Positions 1 to 7,839 of a DNA stretch of 64,000 bases are shown here, one piece after another. Each line of letters opens with the position of its first letter. Position 1 is the first letter of the stretch. The position numbers were made by a program, and so were the translations under genes. A model generated the notes under the pieces. It was not told the origin of the DNA and ran no database searches. It worked only from the letters and a program-made list of their open reading frames with translations. The stretch covers positions 62,001 to 126,000 of the forward strand of contig JBLIRR010000012.1 of assembly GCA_049472395.1 (NCBI GenBank), given 5' to 3'. This DNA is from JBLIRR01 sp049472395. Its GTDB lineage: Bacteria; SZUA-182; DTGQ01; JBLIRR01.

Positions 1-1641
1 GATGATTTTCGAGATATTCTTACCTGATTCATTTATTTCACCCATGGCACTCACCATATCCTGCATCTGTGAATTTCCTCTTTCTGCTGCTGCTCGTGCT
101 TCATTGGCGAGCTGATTTGCCTGATTAGCATTTTCCGCGTTTTGTTTTGTTTGAGATCCCATCTCATTCATAGAGCTTGTGATCTGCTCAAGGGAGGATG
201 CTTGCTCTGTAGCTCCTTGTGAAACCGACTGACTTGAGTCGGAAACCTGCTGTGAACCTGATGCGATTTGTTCCACTGATAAGCTGATCTGTCCCATAAT
301 ATTGTTAAGATCACTATTCATTTTTATTAAGGCTGTTCCTATAACGTCCTTCTCATCCTTTCGTTTGGCATCAAAGGATAAATCCCCTTCGGCAAGCTTT
401 TGTAAAGACCCGACAAATTCATATTGAAGATAATCTGCAAAGTGATCCATGGCCATGGCCATTTGGCCTATTTCATCCTTATCTTCTATATTGAGGCGCA
501 TATCAAGATGGCCAGTGCTCATCTCCTTAATCATGTCAACAGTTTTATTGAGCGGGTTTACAATGCTGCGGGTAATAATTAAGGCAGCAAAGATCCCCGC
601 AATGATGGCAAGAAGAGAGATAAGAGGCACCACCACTAAAGTCTTATCAATCTTTTGCCCCATCTGCGTTGTTGCAGAACTCGCCATTTCAGTGAGCCTG
701 TCCCTGATCCTTCCCAGAACCGCAAGCGTCTCCTCAGCGGCAGTCTCTGTTTCTTCCTGCATAATATGCATCGCCTCTTCAATTGATGCTTCGGCCTCTT
801 TTTGGGCAATCATTGACTTATGATACCTCTCCCCTGCTTCTTTAAATGAATTGAGGCTGTTTTGTATACTGCTTAGAGTAGGGTGAAGCCCTGATATTCC
901 TTCGATAAGGCTTGCCCAGGAGGAAATCCCCTCTTCAACTGAGCGAAGCTGCTCTTTATACGTAGCCCATTGTTCATTAGTCGGAGTAATAGCAAGCTCT
1001 GCTGCTTCCGAGCGCAGTATGAGAAATGGAGCAATAACGCCTTCATTCATCTCCATATCAATTTCTCCCCATTTCACTATAGCCGCTATATTTCCTCCCT
1101 GTTCAGCCTTCTCTTTTGCAGGATCAATAACATTTTCCATTCCCCTGTCAAGTGTTTCAGTGAATTTTTGAGCTATTCTATCCCATTCTTCCCGAACCTC
1201 CTCTTGAATTTCCTGGGCTCTCATATAGTCTTCCCACTTGTAAAGGTTTTTAATTTTTATAGCTGATGCATGCAGTCGGTGATGGGGCTCCTCAACCTCT
1301 CGGAGAAGGCGGGCTATTTCAGGATCTTCTGCGGCGATCTCCCGGGCATCCTCTCCATAGAGCCACTGGCCGAAGCCGCACTTACGGTCATCTGTTTCAA
1401 CATCAAGGCTGGTGACCTTATCATCTGCAAACATATTATTGACTCTACCCATCCACCGGACATGATCTATGATTCTCTGAAGAATTTCCGCTTGCAGGTG
1501 ATCATGTTCCACAACTTCATGAGCCAAATGGTCAACAGAGCGGAAGTTGACATAACACATACCCCCGATAAGGGTCAGAAGAACAAGTATCACCCCGAAT
1601 CCACATCCAAGTTTTGCAGAAAGTCTCATATTTTTAAACAT
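1..1641 (-). CDS. methyl-accepting chemotaxis protein, C-terminus cut by window edge
   Basis: Inner-membrane chemoreceptor that would signal through CheW to CheA. Reading the minus strand from ATG 1641 gives an N-terminal membrane segment (about residues 8-28), then a CZB-like zinc-binding region at about 30-130 with conserved His and Cys positions (Cys in CGFGQWLYGE, His in EEPHHRLHASA). A second membrane segment lies near residues 330-350 (VPLISLLAIIAGIFAALI). It is followed by a HAMP region (VNPLNKTVDMIKEM...) and the start of the cytoplasmic MCP signalling helices rich in Gln/Ser/Ala. The frame is open to base 1, so about 547 residues are visible and the hairpin tip and distal methylation helix are missing. 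The start overlaps the cheW stop by 8 nt, with an AGGAG 9 nt upstream, so the two genes are translationally coupled. The ligand is unknown; a CZB next to the first membrane helix is an unusual placement compared with the common C-terminal CZB. Confidence 0.9.
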   Translation of the reverse strand, partial: MFKNMRLSAKLGCGFGVILVLLTLIGGMCYVNFRSVDHLAHEVVEHDHLQAEILQRIIDHVRWMGRVNNMFADDKVTSLDVETDDRKCGFGQWLYGEDAREIAAEDPEIARLLREVEEPHHRLHASAIKIKNLYKWEDYMRAQEIQEEVREEWDRIAQKFTETLDRGMENVIDPAKEKAEQGGNIAAIVKWGEIDMEMNEGVIAPFLILRSEAAELAITPTNEQWATYKEQLRSVEEGISSWASLIEGISGLHPTLSSIQNSLNSFKEAGERYHKSMIAQKEAEASIEEAMHIMQEETETAAEETLAVLGRIRDRLTEMASSATTQMGQKIDKTLVVVPLISLLAIIAGIFAALIITRSIVNPLNKTVDMIKEMSTGHLDMRLNIEDKDEIGQMAMAMDHFADYLQYEFVGSLQKLAEGDLSFDAKRKDEKDVIGTALIKMNSDLNNIMGQISLSVEQIASGSQQVSDSSQSVSQGATEQASSLEQITSSMNEMGSQTKQNAENANQANQLANEARAAAERGNSQMQDMVSAMGEINESGKNISKII

Positions 1642-2200
1642 GGCTGTAAGCTCCTTTCTTTGTTGTGGTATCAATCATTGTGTCACGGTCTTTCTCAATT
1701 TGCATAAGCTCTTCTTCAAAGAGTAGTTTATTAACGTCAAGGAGTATTTTAACCTCTTCCCCCACCTTGCCCATGCCTTTTATGTAACTGCTCTTCACCC
1801 CTTTTCCCGTCCTTGGGGGAGGTTCTATATGAGATTCCGGGATATCCATAACCTCGCTCACTGTATCAACCACTAAGCCTATGGCTATATCATTTATATT
1901 GACCACCATGATACATGTCCGATCATCATATTCTCGAGACTGAAGATTAAAGCGGGTGCGCACATCCATAACCGGGATCACCTTTCCCCGTAAATTGATC
2001 ACCCCCTTCATAAAATCAGGCATATCCGGTACCTCGGTAATCTTTTGAATACCGATGATTTCCGTGACATATCGTATATCAATCCCATAATCTTCCTTTC
2101 CCACGCAAAAGGTGAGAAACTTATCTTTTTGAGCATCCTCATCCTCATCCTCATCATACATGTCCTCATCAAACAGCTTATTATTTTGATTATCAGTCAT
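1634..2200 (-). CDS. cheW: CheW-like chemotaxis coupling protein
   Basis: Scaffold protein that couples chemoreceptors to the kinase CheA. The 188-residue product has one CheW domain (about residues 25-170), with the typical sequence YGIDIRYVTEIIG, the conserved VINLRGKVIPVMDVR and a late IKGMGKVGEEVKILLDV strand. The N-terminus (about residues 10-24) is a strongly acidic tail (DEDMYDEDEDED) not found in the E. coli protein. The start ATG 2200 is preceded by AAGGAGGAGG. It overlaps the downstream chemoreceptor by 8 nt, which suggests the two are made together as a receptor-coupler pair. No cheA or cheY is next to it in this window. Confidence 0.94.
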   Translation of the reverse strand: MTDNQNNKLFDEDMYDEDEDEDAQKDKFLTFCVGKEDYGIDIRYVTEIIGIQKITEVPDMPDFMKGVINLRGKVIPVMDVRTRFNLQSREYDDRTCIMVVNINDIAIGLVVDTVSEVMDIPESHIEPPPRTGKGVKSSYIKGMGKVGEEVKILLDVNKLLFEEELMQIEKDRDTMIDTTTKKGAYSHV

Positions 2201-2249
2201 TATCCTCCTCCTTGTTAAATATGATGAACTTGTAGTTTATAAAGCATAG

Positions 2250-2261
2250 ATAGTATACTAT
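2250..2261. promoter_or_regulatory. 12-bp perfect palindrome upstream of cheW
   Basis: ATAGTATACTAT is a perfect palindrome about 50 bp upstream of the cheW start, itself flanked by GCATAG/CTATGC. It contains TATACT on both strands, so it may be no more than a -10 box. A related sequence is at 62213-62223 upstream of the TSUP permease gene, and split half-sites TATACTAT...ATAGTATA lie at 52892-52916. An operator role is inference. Confidence 0.3.
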
Positions 2262-2393
2262 GCGATGGAGACTAAGCACATAGAATGCCACACAATGTAA
2301 AGAACCTATGTCATTGAAATGATGAAAGATAAGACGAGACCAGAAGGATCGAGAGGGGTATGAGATAGTACATCCTAATTCTGTGAAAAAAGG

Positions 2394-2413
2394 AATAAAA
2401 AGGCCTTTTTATT
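2394..2413. terminator. 20-bp palindrome downstream of DHH phosphoesterase gene
   Basis: AATAAAAAGGCCTTTTTATT is a perfect palindrome 62 nt past the stop of the minus-strand DHH gene. The RNA would form an AU-rich hairpin with almost no loop, followed by further A/T-rich sequence. It could end DHH transcripts before cheW, but it lacks a GC-rich stem, so the terminator call is weak. Confidence 0.35.
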
Positions 2414-2475
2414 ACACGCTATAGAGAGGCGCATCAAAAAAAAATGTGAGGCAAAATGTCATACCCCTTGCTGCC

Positions 2476-3459
2476 CTATTTTCGATATTCTTTTAGGAGC
2501 GATGTTTGTAAAAAATTAAAGATTTGGGGGAGGGTCATATATCCTTTGGCTTTTAATTTTTTTAAATCAATAATGCCGCCAGCCATGGATGCGTGGCCTC
2601 CATATTCCCCGAAATCTTCTATGATGCGCCCTAATATATCAACGGAGTTGTGCTTTGAATATTCACTTCTTACAGAAATATACAGAAATTTTTTATCATG
2701 GGTAACTGTTACCATAAAATCAATATCCTGAATTTGAAAAAAAAAATCGCTGATAATCCCAAGAAGTGACGAAGAGGCATGAGGCCCCACATAGGTAAAT
2801 CCAAATCCTCCCTTTGTGAATAGATTTGATATTCCTCGTTTGACGAATTCAATGTCCTTAAGCTCGAGATTATTAATTAACACATGATTGATAAAGTTTA
2901 TATCTGCGCGAGAATAGAGATAAGAGAATGCATTAAGATCTGGTTTTCTGACACCCCGAAGCATTTTCATTGTGTCAGTACTTAGTCCTATAAAGAGGGC
3001 TCCTGCAACTGATGCTGGAATGGTGAGCTTTGCTTCAATCAAATATTCTGTAATGATAGTACTGCATGAGCCATAGGTGGGCCGTATATCACAGAATTCA
3101 ATCCCCGGGATTTTTTGTGCTCCCTCATGATGATCTATGACAGCGACTATTTTTGATTGAAGTTTTGGTATATTTTGTTTATCCGGTCTCCCATCTACTA
3201 TGATAGTGCCATCATTCTCGGATAGACCGACCATTTTAACATGAACTATATCGATCTTTAAAAGATGTATCATTTTTTTTGTTATTTTTCTTTGGATCGT
3301 ACCGCTATAACAAAATAGAGAGTTTATATTATTCTTCTTAAACAAATAGGAAAGGCCAAATCCCGCACCTATCGAATCCGGATCGGGGAACTTGTGAGGG
3401 ACTATAATAATACGCTTATATCGTCTACAAATATCTAAAAGTCTTGCTGAATGATCCAT
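2476..3459 (-). CDS. DHH/DHHA1-family phosphoesterase (NrnA-like)
   Basis: Cytoplasmic Mn-dependent phosphoesterase of the family that includes nanoRNase/pAp phosphatase NrnA and cyclic-di-AMP phosphodiesterases. The 327-residue protein has the ordered metal-binding motifs: HKFPDPDSIGAG near residue 22, IIVDGRPDK near 86, VIDHHEG near 107 and GSCST near 130. The C-terminal DHHA1 domain carries EDFGEYGGHASMAGG near 285. Length is as expected for the NrnA group (about 310-340). Substrate cannot be fixed from sequence. The gene is divergent from the GrpE-like gene, with a 268-nt shared upstream region (3460-3727) in which I see no gene. Confidence 0.88.
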   Translation of the reverse strand: MDHSARLLDICRRYKRIIIVPHKFPDPDSIGAGFGLSYLFKKNNINSLFCYSGTIQRKITKKMIHLLKIDIVHVKMVGLSENDGTIIVDGRPDKQNIPKLQSKIVAVIDHHEGAQKIPGIEFCDIRPTYGSCSTIITEYLIEAKLTIPASVAGALFIGLSTDTMKMLRGVRKPDLNAFSYLYSRADINFINHVLINNLELKDIEFVKRGISNLFTKGGFGFTYVGPHASSSLLGIISDFFFQIQDIDFMVTVTHDKKFLYISVRSEYSKHNSVDILGRIIEDFGEYGGHASMAGGIIDLKKLKAKGYMTLPQIFNFLQTSLLKEYRK

Positions 3460-3727
3460 ATCGATTTTATCTCTTATCCGATTGCCTATCGGAGTTATTT
3501 ATAGCATACGCAACTCTATTTTACAACCTTAAGGAAATAATACGTATGTGGCAAAAATTGATGAAATATATAAATTCCAGAGATCATTTTGAAATTGGCC
3601 GATGACTATGCATATGGTAAAAAGTAGCGCATGCTTATAAGAGAGAGAATATTCTAAACAATCAAATAATTAAGACAATATAAAAAAGAGCAATAGAGAA
3701 GAATGAAAGGTGACGAAGGAGATATTT

Positions 3728-4513
3728 ATGAAAAGATGCCCGGTATCCGACAAAAAATATGATCAGGATATATTTAACAATCTCGATGAAGTTGATATAA
3801 AGCATTTTGAGAATCAAGTGGCGCAATTTATGCGGCAGAAGCTTGATCTTATTCTTATAAAAAGCCATCGAGATAATCAGAACAGATTAGAATATCCTGA
3901 GCTCATGCGATTGTTTTATATCGAAGCATCGGAGAAACCACTCTATCAAAATTTAAACAGGGCAGATGACGTTGATGATTTGATTGCTCATATAATTGAC
4001 CTTTCTATGAAATTGGGAAGATCTATCGGTGAAATAGTGTATAAATATAAAGAGAAAGTGGATAGAGAGGTATATGAACATATCCAAATGCTCTCCTCAA
4101 TAGTGAAAGAATTTATTCAGCAGATGAAGCAAAAAAAAGGCGTGTATAGGATTTCAGAAAAAAGTACCGTGAAGGATATGCAATATCAATTTTACGGATT
4201 TCTTAAAAAGAATTTTGATATATATCTGCTGGATAAGATTATTCCTCCTATTTTAGACGGAATTGAAGCTGGGCATAGCGATGTGTATGAACTCATTCTC
4301 AAGTCTGTCAATGAGTTTTTATCTCACATGGGGATAATTACCTTAGAGTTGAGGGAGGATCAAGAAATTGATTATGAACTATGGACACCACTTGAATCAG
4401 ATGATCATGACACCGGAGAGTATACACCTCAAAACCGTATAAAGAAAATCATTCAGTTGCCCTATGTTTTTGATAGAAATCATATGGTAAAACAGGGGAA
4501 AATTATTAGCTAA
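3728..4513 (+). CDS. divergent GrpE-like domain protein
   Basis: 261 residues, not a standard family member at first sight. The C-terminal half follows the GrpE layout. A helical stretch LLDKIIPPILDGIEAG (compare the GrpE 'LLPVLDNLERA' region) leads to LSHMGIITLEL. Then come DYELWTPLESDD (GrpE 'DP..HEAV...') and NRIKKIIQLPYVFDRNHMV, which matches the closing beta strands 'V..V.Q.GY..NGRV.R'. The N-terminal half is helical and charged, with no recognised domain. If correct it could be a DnaK nucleotide-exchange factor or a GrpE-derived regulator; no dnaK or dnaJ is adjacent. I chose ATG 3728 over an upstream in-frame GTG at 3710 because GAAGGAG lies 6 nt before it. The family assignment is my pattern match and is moderate in confidence. 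Confidence 0.6.
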   Translation: MKRCPVSDKKYDQDIFNNLDEVDIKHFENQVAQFMRQKLDLILIKSHRDNQNRLEYPELMRLFYIEASEKPLYQNLNRADDVDDLIAHIIDLSMKLGRSIGEIVYKYKEKVDREVYEHIQMLSSIVKEFIQQMKQKKGVYRISEKSTVKDMQYQFYGFLKKNFDIYLLDKIIPPILDGIEAGHSDVYELILKSVNEFLSHMGIITLELREDQEIDYELWTPLESDDHDTGEYTPQNRIKKIIQLPYVFDRNHMVKQGKIIS

Positions 4514-4744
4514 GAGTGTTCTGAATGACAGAAAGCAGTGGGCAATAAATCCCTCCTTCACCGCAATTCTATTGATAATTAATTCAAATAATGGCATTTT
4601 CTTTGCATAATTCTGTTTTATTATAGTAAAATAATTTTTTAATGTAATAAAAGTTTAAGGATTTTGGAGTGTGTGATTCATCTAAAATCCGAACCATTAC
4701 CCATTGAATAAAGCCAATCCAATGCAAAGAGGAGAGTAAATTAG

Positions 4745-5539
4745 GTGCATATGAGACGAATTATTGACAATTCTTTTAAAGCAATTTTTATAAAAGAAGA
4801 GGCACGAAGGGAACACTCAGTCGCACTTTCTATCATAATCCCGGTTCACGATGAGGCTGAGACTATCAAGGGATTGAGAGATGAGATTAATGATATCATG
4901 GAGGAACAGTCACTATCATGGGAATGTATTTGGGTGGATGATGGTTCGTCGGACCAGAGTTTATCAGTTATTCAAGAGCTGTGTGATGAAGATACTCACC
5001 ATCGGTATCTTGCTTTTGAGCATAATGCGGGCTTGTCTGCTGCCCTTTGGGCGGGGTTTAGAGCGAGCATGGGCACGCTGTTAGTGATATTCGACAGTGA
5101 TTCTCAAAGTGATCCATCACACATCCTTCATGTGGTAAGAATTCTCAATGATCAGAGTGTTGATATGGTGAGCGGCTATTATTGCACACCGAAAGATACT
5201 ATGGTAAAAAAATTAGCATCTAAAATCAGCCCTCAATTAAGCAATTGGATTGCAGGCAGAGCCATACGCGCTGGAGGATGTTCTATTCGCGTCTTTAAAA
5301 AAGAATGTATACGATCCCTCCCTTTATTCGCCGGTATGCATAAATTTTTATCATATTTGGTTGCAATGCAGGGGTATCGTGTGATGGAAGTGCCGGTTGC
5401 GCATCGTATTTGTTCACAATGGAAGACAAAATTCAGATACAGAGCGAATAGGAGAGGATGGTTTGGCATCATTGACGTATTGGGCATTTTTTGGCTTAAA
5501 AAACGATCTTTCCATTACAAAATCATCCGAAAGTCATAA
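4745..5539 (+). CDS. family 2 glycosyltransferase (DPM1-like)
   Basis: A soluble GT-A glycosyltransferase of 264 residues that would move a sugar from a nucleotide donor to a lipid or polysaccharide acceptor. The fold-defining strands and motifs are visible: LSIIIPVHDEAETI (residues 28-41), WVDDGSSDQS (about 60), the DXD-type metal site FDSDSQSDP (about 115, where dolichol-phosphate mannosyltransferase relatives usually have DADLQDDP), and AGGCSIRVFKK (about 175). It lacks the C-terminal membrane helices found in ArnC-type members. The start is GTG 4745, with AGAGGAGAG 8 nt upstream; ATG 4751 is the alternative. It is separated from the preceding gene by 231 nt in which I see nothing. Donor and acceptor are unknown. 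Confidence 0.85.
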   Translation: MHMRRIIDNSFKAIFIKEEARREHSVALSIIIPVHDEAETIKGLRDEINDIMEEQSLSWECIWVDDGSSDQSLSVIQELCDEDTHHRYLAFEHNAGLSAALWAGFRASMGTLLVIFDSDSQSDPSHILHVVRILNDQSVDMVSGYYCTPKDTMVKKLASKISPQLSNWIAGRAIRAGGCSIRVFKKECIRSLPLFAGMHKFLSYLVAMQGYRVMEVPVAHRICSQWKTKFRYRANRRGWFGIIDVLGIFWLKKRSFHYKIIRKS

Positions 5540-5638
5540 TCTAGCAATTATTATGGCCAATTGCCTTGTTGGCAAGAGATACCTGCTGTTCGTTTCCCTA
5601 AACGCTCGGCTTTTTAAGAATTTTTATGCATGCTCCGC

Positions 5639-5680
5639 AAAAATTGCAAAACTCGCTTCGCTCAAACAATTGCAATTTTT
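5639..5680. terminator. inverted repeat between convergent genes
   Basis: AAAAATTGCAA (5639-5649) and TTGCAATTTTT (5670-5680) form a perfect 11-bp stem with a 20-nt loop containing CTCGCTTCGCTC. It lies between the stops of the glycosyltransferase and the convergent lipoprotein gene and could act on both strands, although the stem is AT-rich and no clean T-tract follows. The surrounding GCTCCGC repeats hint at a dispersed palindromic element. Confidence 0.4.
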
Positions 5681-5745
5681 ATCGCTCCGCCTCGCTAAGA
5701 AAAATTTGTAATATTAGTGAGCGCGTTATTCTATGTGATCCTTCT

Positions 5746-7830
5746 TTACCTTGTCCTTACTTTATATCCAACTTCGATAATGCCACCAGCGCAGTCCCCT
5801 GGAATCTCAGCCTTGGAAAATCCTTTCTCCACTTCTTGAATATTTGCTTTACCGAGAAGATTACGTTCATCCTTAAAGATATTAAATTTCATGCCGGGGA
5901 AAATTCCTTTTTCCGTTCCCGTATCTGTATGGAACGTTTTTCCATTTTTTGCGATGATAGTCCCTGTACATAAAGGAAAAGAGTCCCGAAATTTCATTGA
6001 AAGACCGGAAATAATTAATGAAAGGTCATCGATGGTCTCAGAGGGGCTAAATACATCGTGATAGAGACGAATAAGACCAGTATCAACTTCGATGAACCTT
6101 GCGAGTATCTCAATTCCATCCTCTCTTGTCGTGACGTATCCATATATTATTCCTTCTGCAGTTGTTATTTTGCCTATCTGGTGCGCTTCAAGGCCCTGGA
6201 TACTTTTCTCCATTATTATTTTGGGTAGTTTTTCCCGTTCGACCAAGGTAAAACGCCCCTGTTCTGAAAAAGATTCAATGGTCTTATTATAGATATAAGG
6301 AATAGTGGATTCATCATTCCTCATGCCATCACTCTCAAAAGGGAGTATAGCCAGTATCATCTTTTCTTCACTTTTAAAGATTTTTTCTCGCGGAACTTTC
6401 TGTATATAATGATGCGCTTCATCTTGATTTCCTAATCTATCTTCTACCAAAAGATTGAGCACTGTCATTTTTTCTTTAAGATGTATCATCTTATTAATAT
6501 AATAAATATTATACCTTAACAAAATTGTGCGAACAAGTTCTATATATTTTTGAGGATTCTTGATTTCAGGAGTACGTGTTCGAAGTTTATCCATATTATT
6601 TTCCACAATCGTTTCTATTTCCGATATATGAAATAGTGTCCTATCATTGAGCTTTATCTGTTGTATTCCATTATTAGTCCGAATAATGCCCTCTAAAAAG
6701 ATGTCGTGGTAATAGGTGGCAAAATCTTCTTTTGGTGGGTAGGTGATCTCAATGGAGATATCTCTTTTTGAGGGTATCATCGCCAAAGTTGATGGCTCTC
6801 CATCATGAGAGGGCATATTCTGAGCAATTTTAACCCATTTTCCCGGTGGCGGCGTAAGAGGTATTTCCCCTTGAGTGATATTGCCGGCGTTATCTTTTGT
6901 CCAAAATGTAGCCGTCTTTAAGCCCTTAGTAAGAGGAATTGAGTGTTCAATAAGACACACCTGGTCAAGACCTATCGTGGGTACTTCTTTCTGATTCAGT
7001 GTAAAGGATTGAATACCGGACAGGTCATACACTATTGCGGTAAGAAGCACTTGATCTATTTTACCGCTTTTGTCAGGGTAGATTATATCTGCGATTACTA
7101 TGGGTCCTTGTTGATCAAGGAAAATACGAATAGCCTTTTCTGCTTCTTTGCCGACTAGATCTTTGGTGGTGATGCTCACAGTATTCCAGCCCGCCTCAAG
7201 ATCGACTGATACATGAAAGGGGAAGATAGGTTCGGCTAATTCAATAAACAGGGGATCGTGGTTTACTGAAACAGCAGCTATATAGTGATCATCATGTGCC
7301 ATTCCGGTAACGCTGAAAGTAGTTTTATTCGTTCGGTATAGTTCTTTTTGCATTTCCAAATCGATCCCGGGAGGTTGTATATCCAATCCCGATGCAATGA
7401 GAGATGCCTTGCGAGTTTGATTAAGATAATATTTGGCCCTTGCCGAGCCACTGTGGCTCATAGATAATTCCAGTTCTTCTAATGCGTCCTCGATTAGTCC
7501 AAGATGGAAATAGCATATACCCAGTTCGCGATGAGGGAAATATCCTTCGCGGAAATGCATTCCATATGCCCTGGCATATGGTTGATCTTGGTAACGAAGT
7601 TCAATAGCATCCTTGAATTCTGAAATCGCATATTCCCAACATCCTCCCCGCATACAGCTTATGCCCCGTCTATAGCATGCATCCCAGGTTACCACATGAA
7701 TCTTGTCTTGAGTAATACAATATTTCTTACCATCTTTGATACAGATTCTCGCCTTTTGCATAGAACATGCATAGATAAGAATGATCATCCCTAGAAGCAC
7801 AACATTTTTTATTTTGTCGTGTTTATACAT
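5746..7830 (-). CDS. lipoprotein with TPR-like, Ig-like, CsgG-like and FlgT-C-like regions
   Basis: Predicted envelope lipoprotein of 694 residues: a hydrophobic leader ends in the lipobox IYAC (Cys22). Residues about 50-140 look like tetratricopeptide repeats (WEYAISEFKDAIEL, HRELGICYFHLGLIEDALEEL). Residues about 165-330 hold two beta-rich Ig/glucodextranase-like segments (GWNTVSITTKDLVGKE, LKTATFWTKDNAGN). Residues about 488-618 resemble CsgG (MILAILPFESDG, then RFTLVEREKLPKIIMEK). Residues 622-692 resemble the FlgT C-terminal beta domain (GTIIAKNGKTFHTDTG, GIFPGMKFNIF). CsgG relatives form or attach to outer-membrane pores; whether this one does is unknown. It follows the CHAT gene on the same strand by 9 nt, and both proteins carry the CsgG-like plus FlgT-C-like pair, so I infer that they work together in the envelope. 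Confidence 0.8.
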   Translation of the reverse strand: MYKHDKIKNVVLLGMIILIYACSMQKARICIKDGKKYCITQDKIHVVTWDACYRRGISCMRGGCWEYAISEFKDAIELRYQDQPYARAYGMHFREGYFPHRELGICYFHLGLIEDALEELELSMSHSGSARAKYYLNQTRKASLIASGLDIQPPGIDLEMQKELYRTNKTTFSVTGMAHDDHYIAAVSVNHDPLFIELAEPIFPFHVSVDLEAGWNTVSITTKDLVGKEAEKAIRIFLDQQGPIVIADIIYPDKSGKIDQVLLTAIVYDLSGIQSFTLNQKEVPTIGLDQVCLIEHSIPLTKGLKTATFWTKDNAGNITQGEIPLTPPPGKWVKIAQNMPSHDGEPSTLAMIPSKRDISIEITYPPKEDFATYYHDIFLEGIIRTNNGIQQIKLNDRTLFHISEIETIVENNMDKLRTRTPEIKNPQKYIELVRTILLRYNIYYINKMIHLKEKMTVLNLLVEDRLGNQDEAHHYIQKVPREKIFKSEEKMILAILPFESDGMRNDESTIPYIYNKTIESFSEQGRFTLVEREKLPKIIMEKSIQGLEAHQIGKITTAEGIIYGYVTTREDGIEILARFIEVDTGLIRLYHDVFSPSETIDDLSLIISGLSMKFRDSFPLCTGTIIAKNGKTFHTDTGTEKGIFPGMKFNIFKDERNLLGKANIQEVEKGFSKAEIPGDCAGGIIEVGYKVRTR

Positions 7831-7839
7831 GAGGATTCC

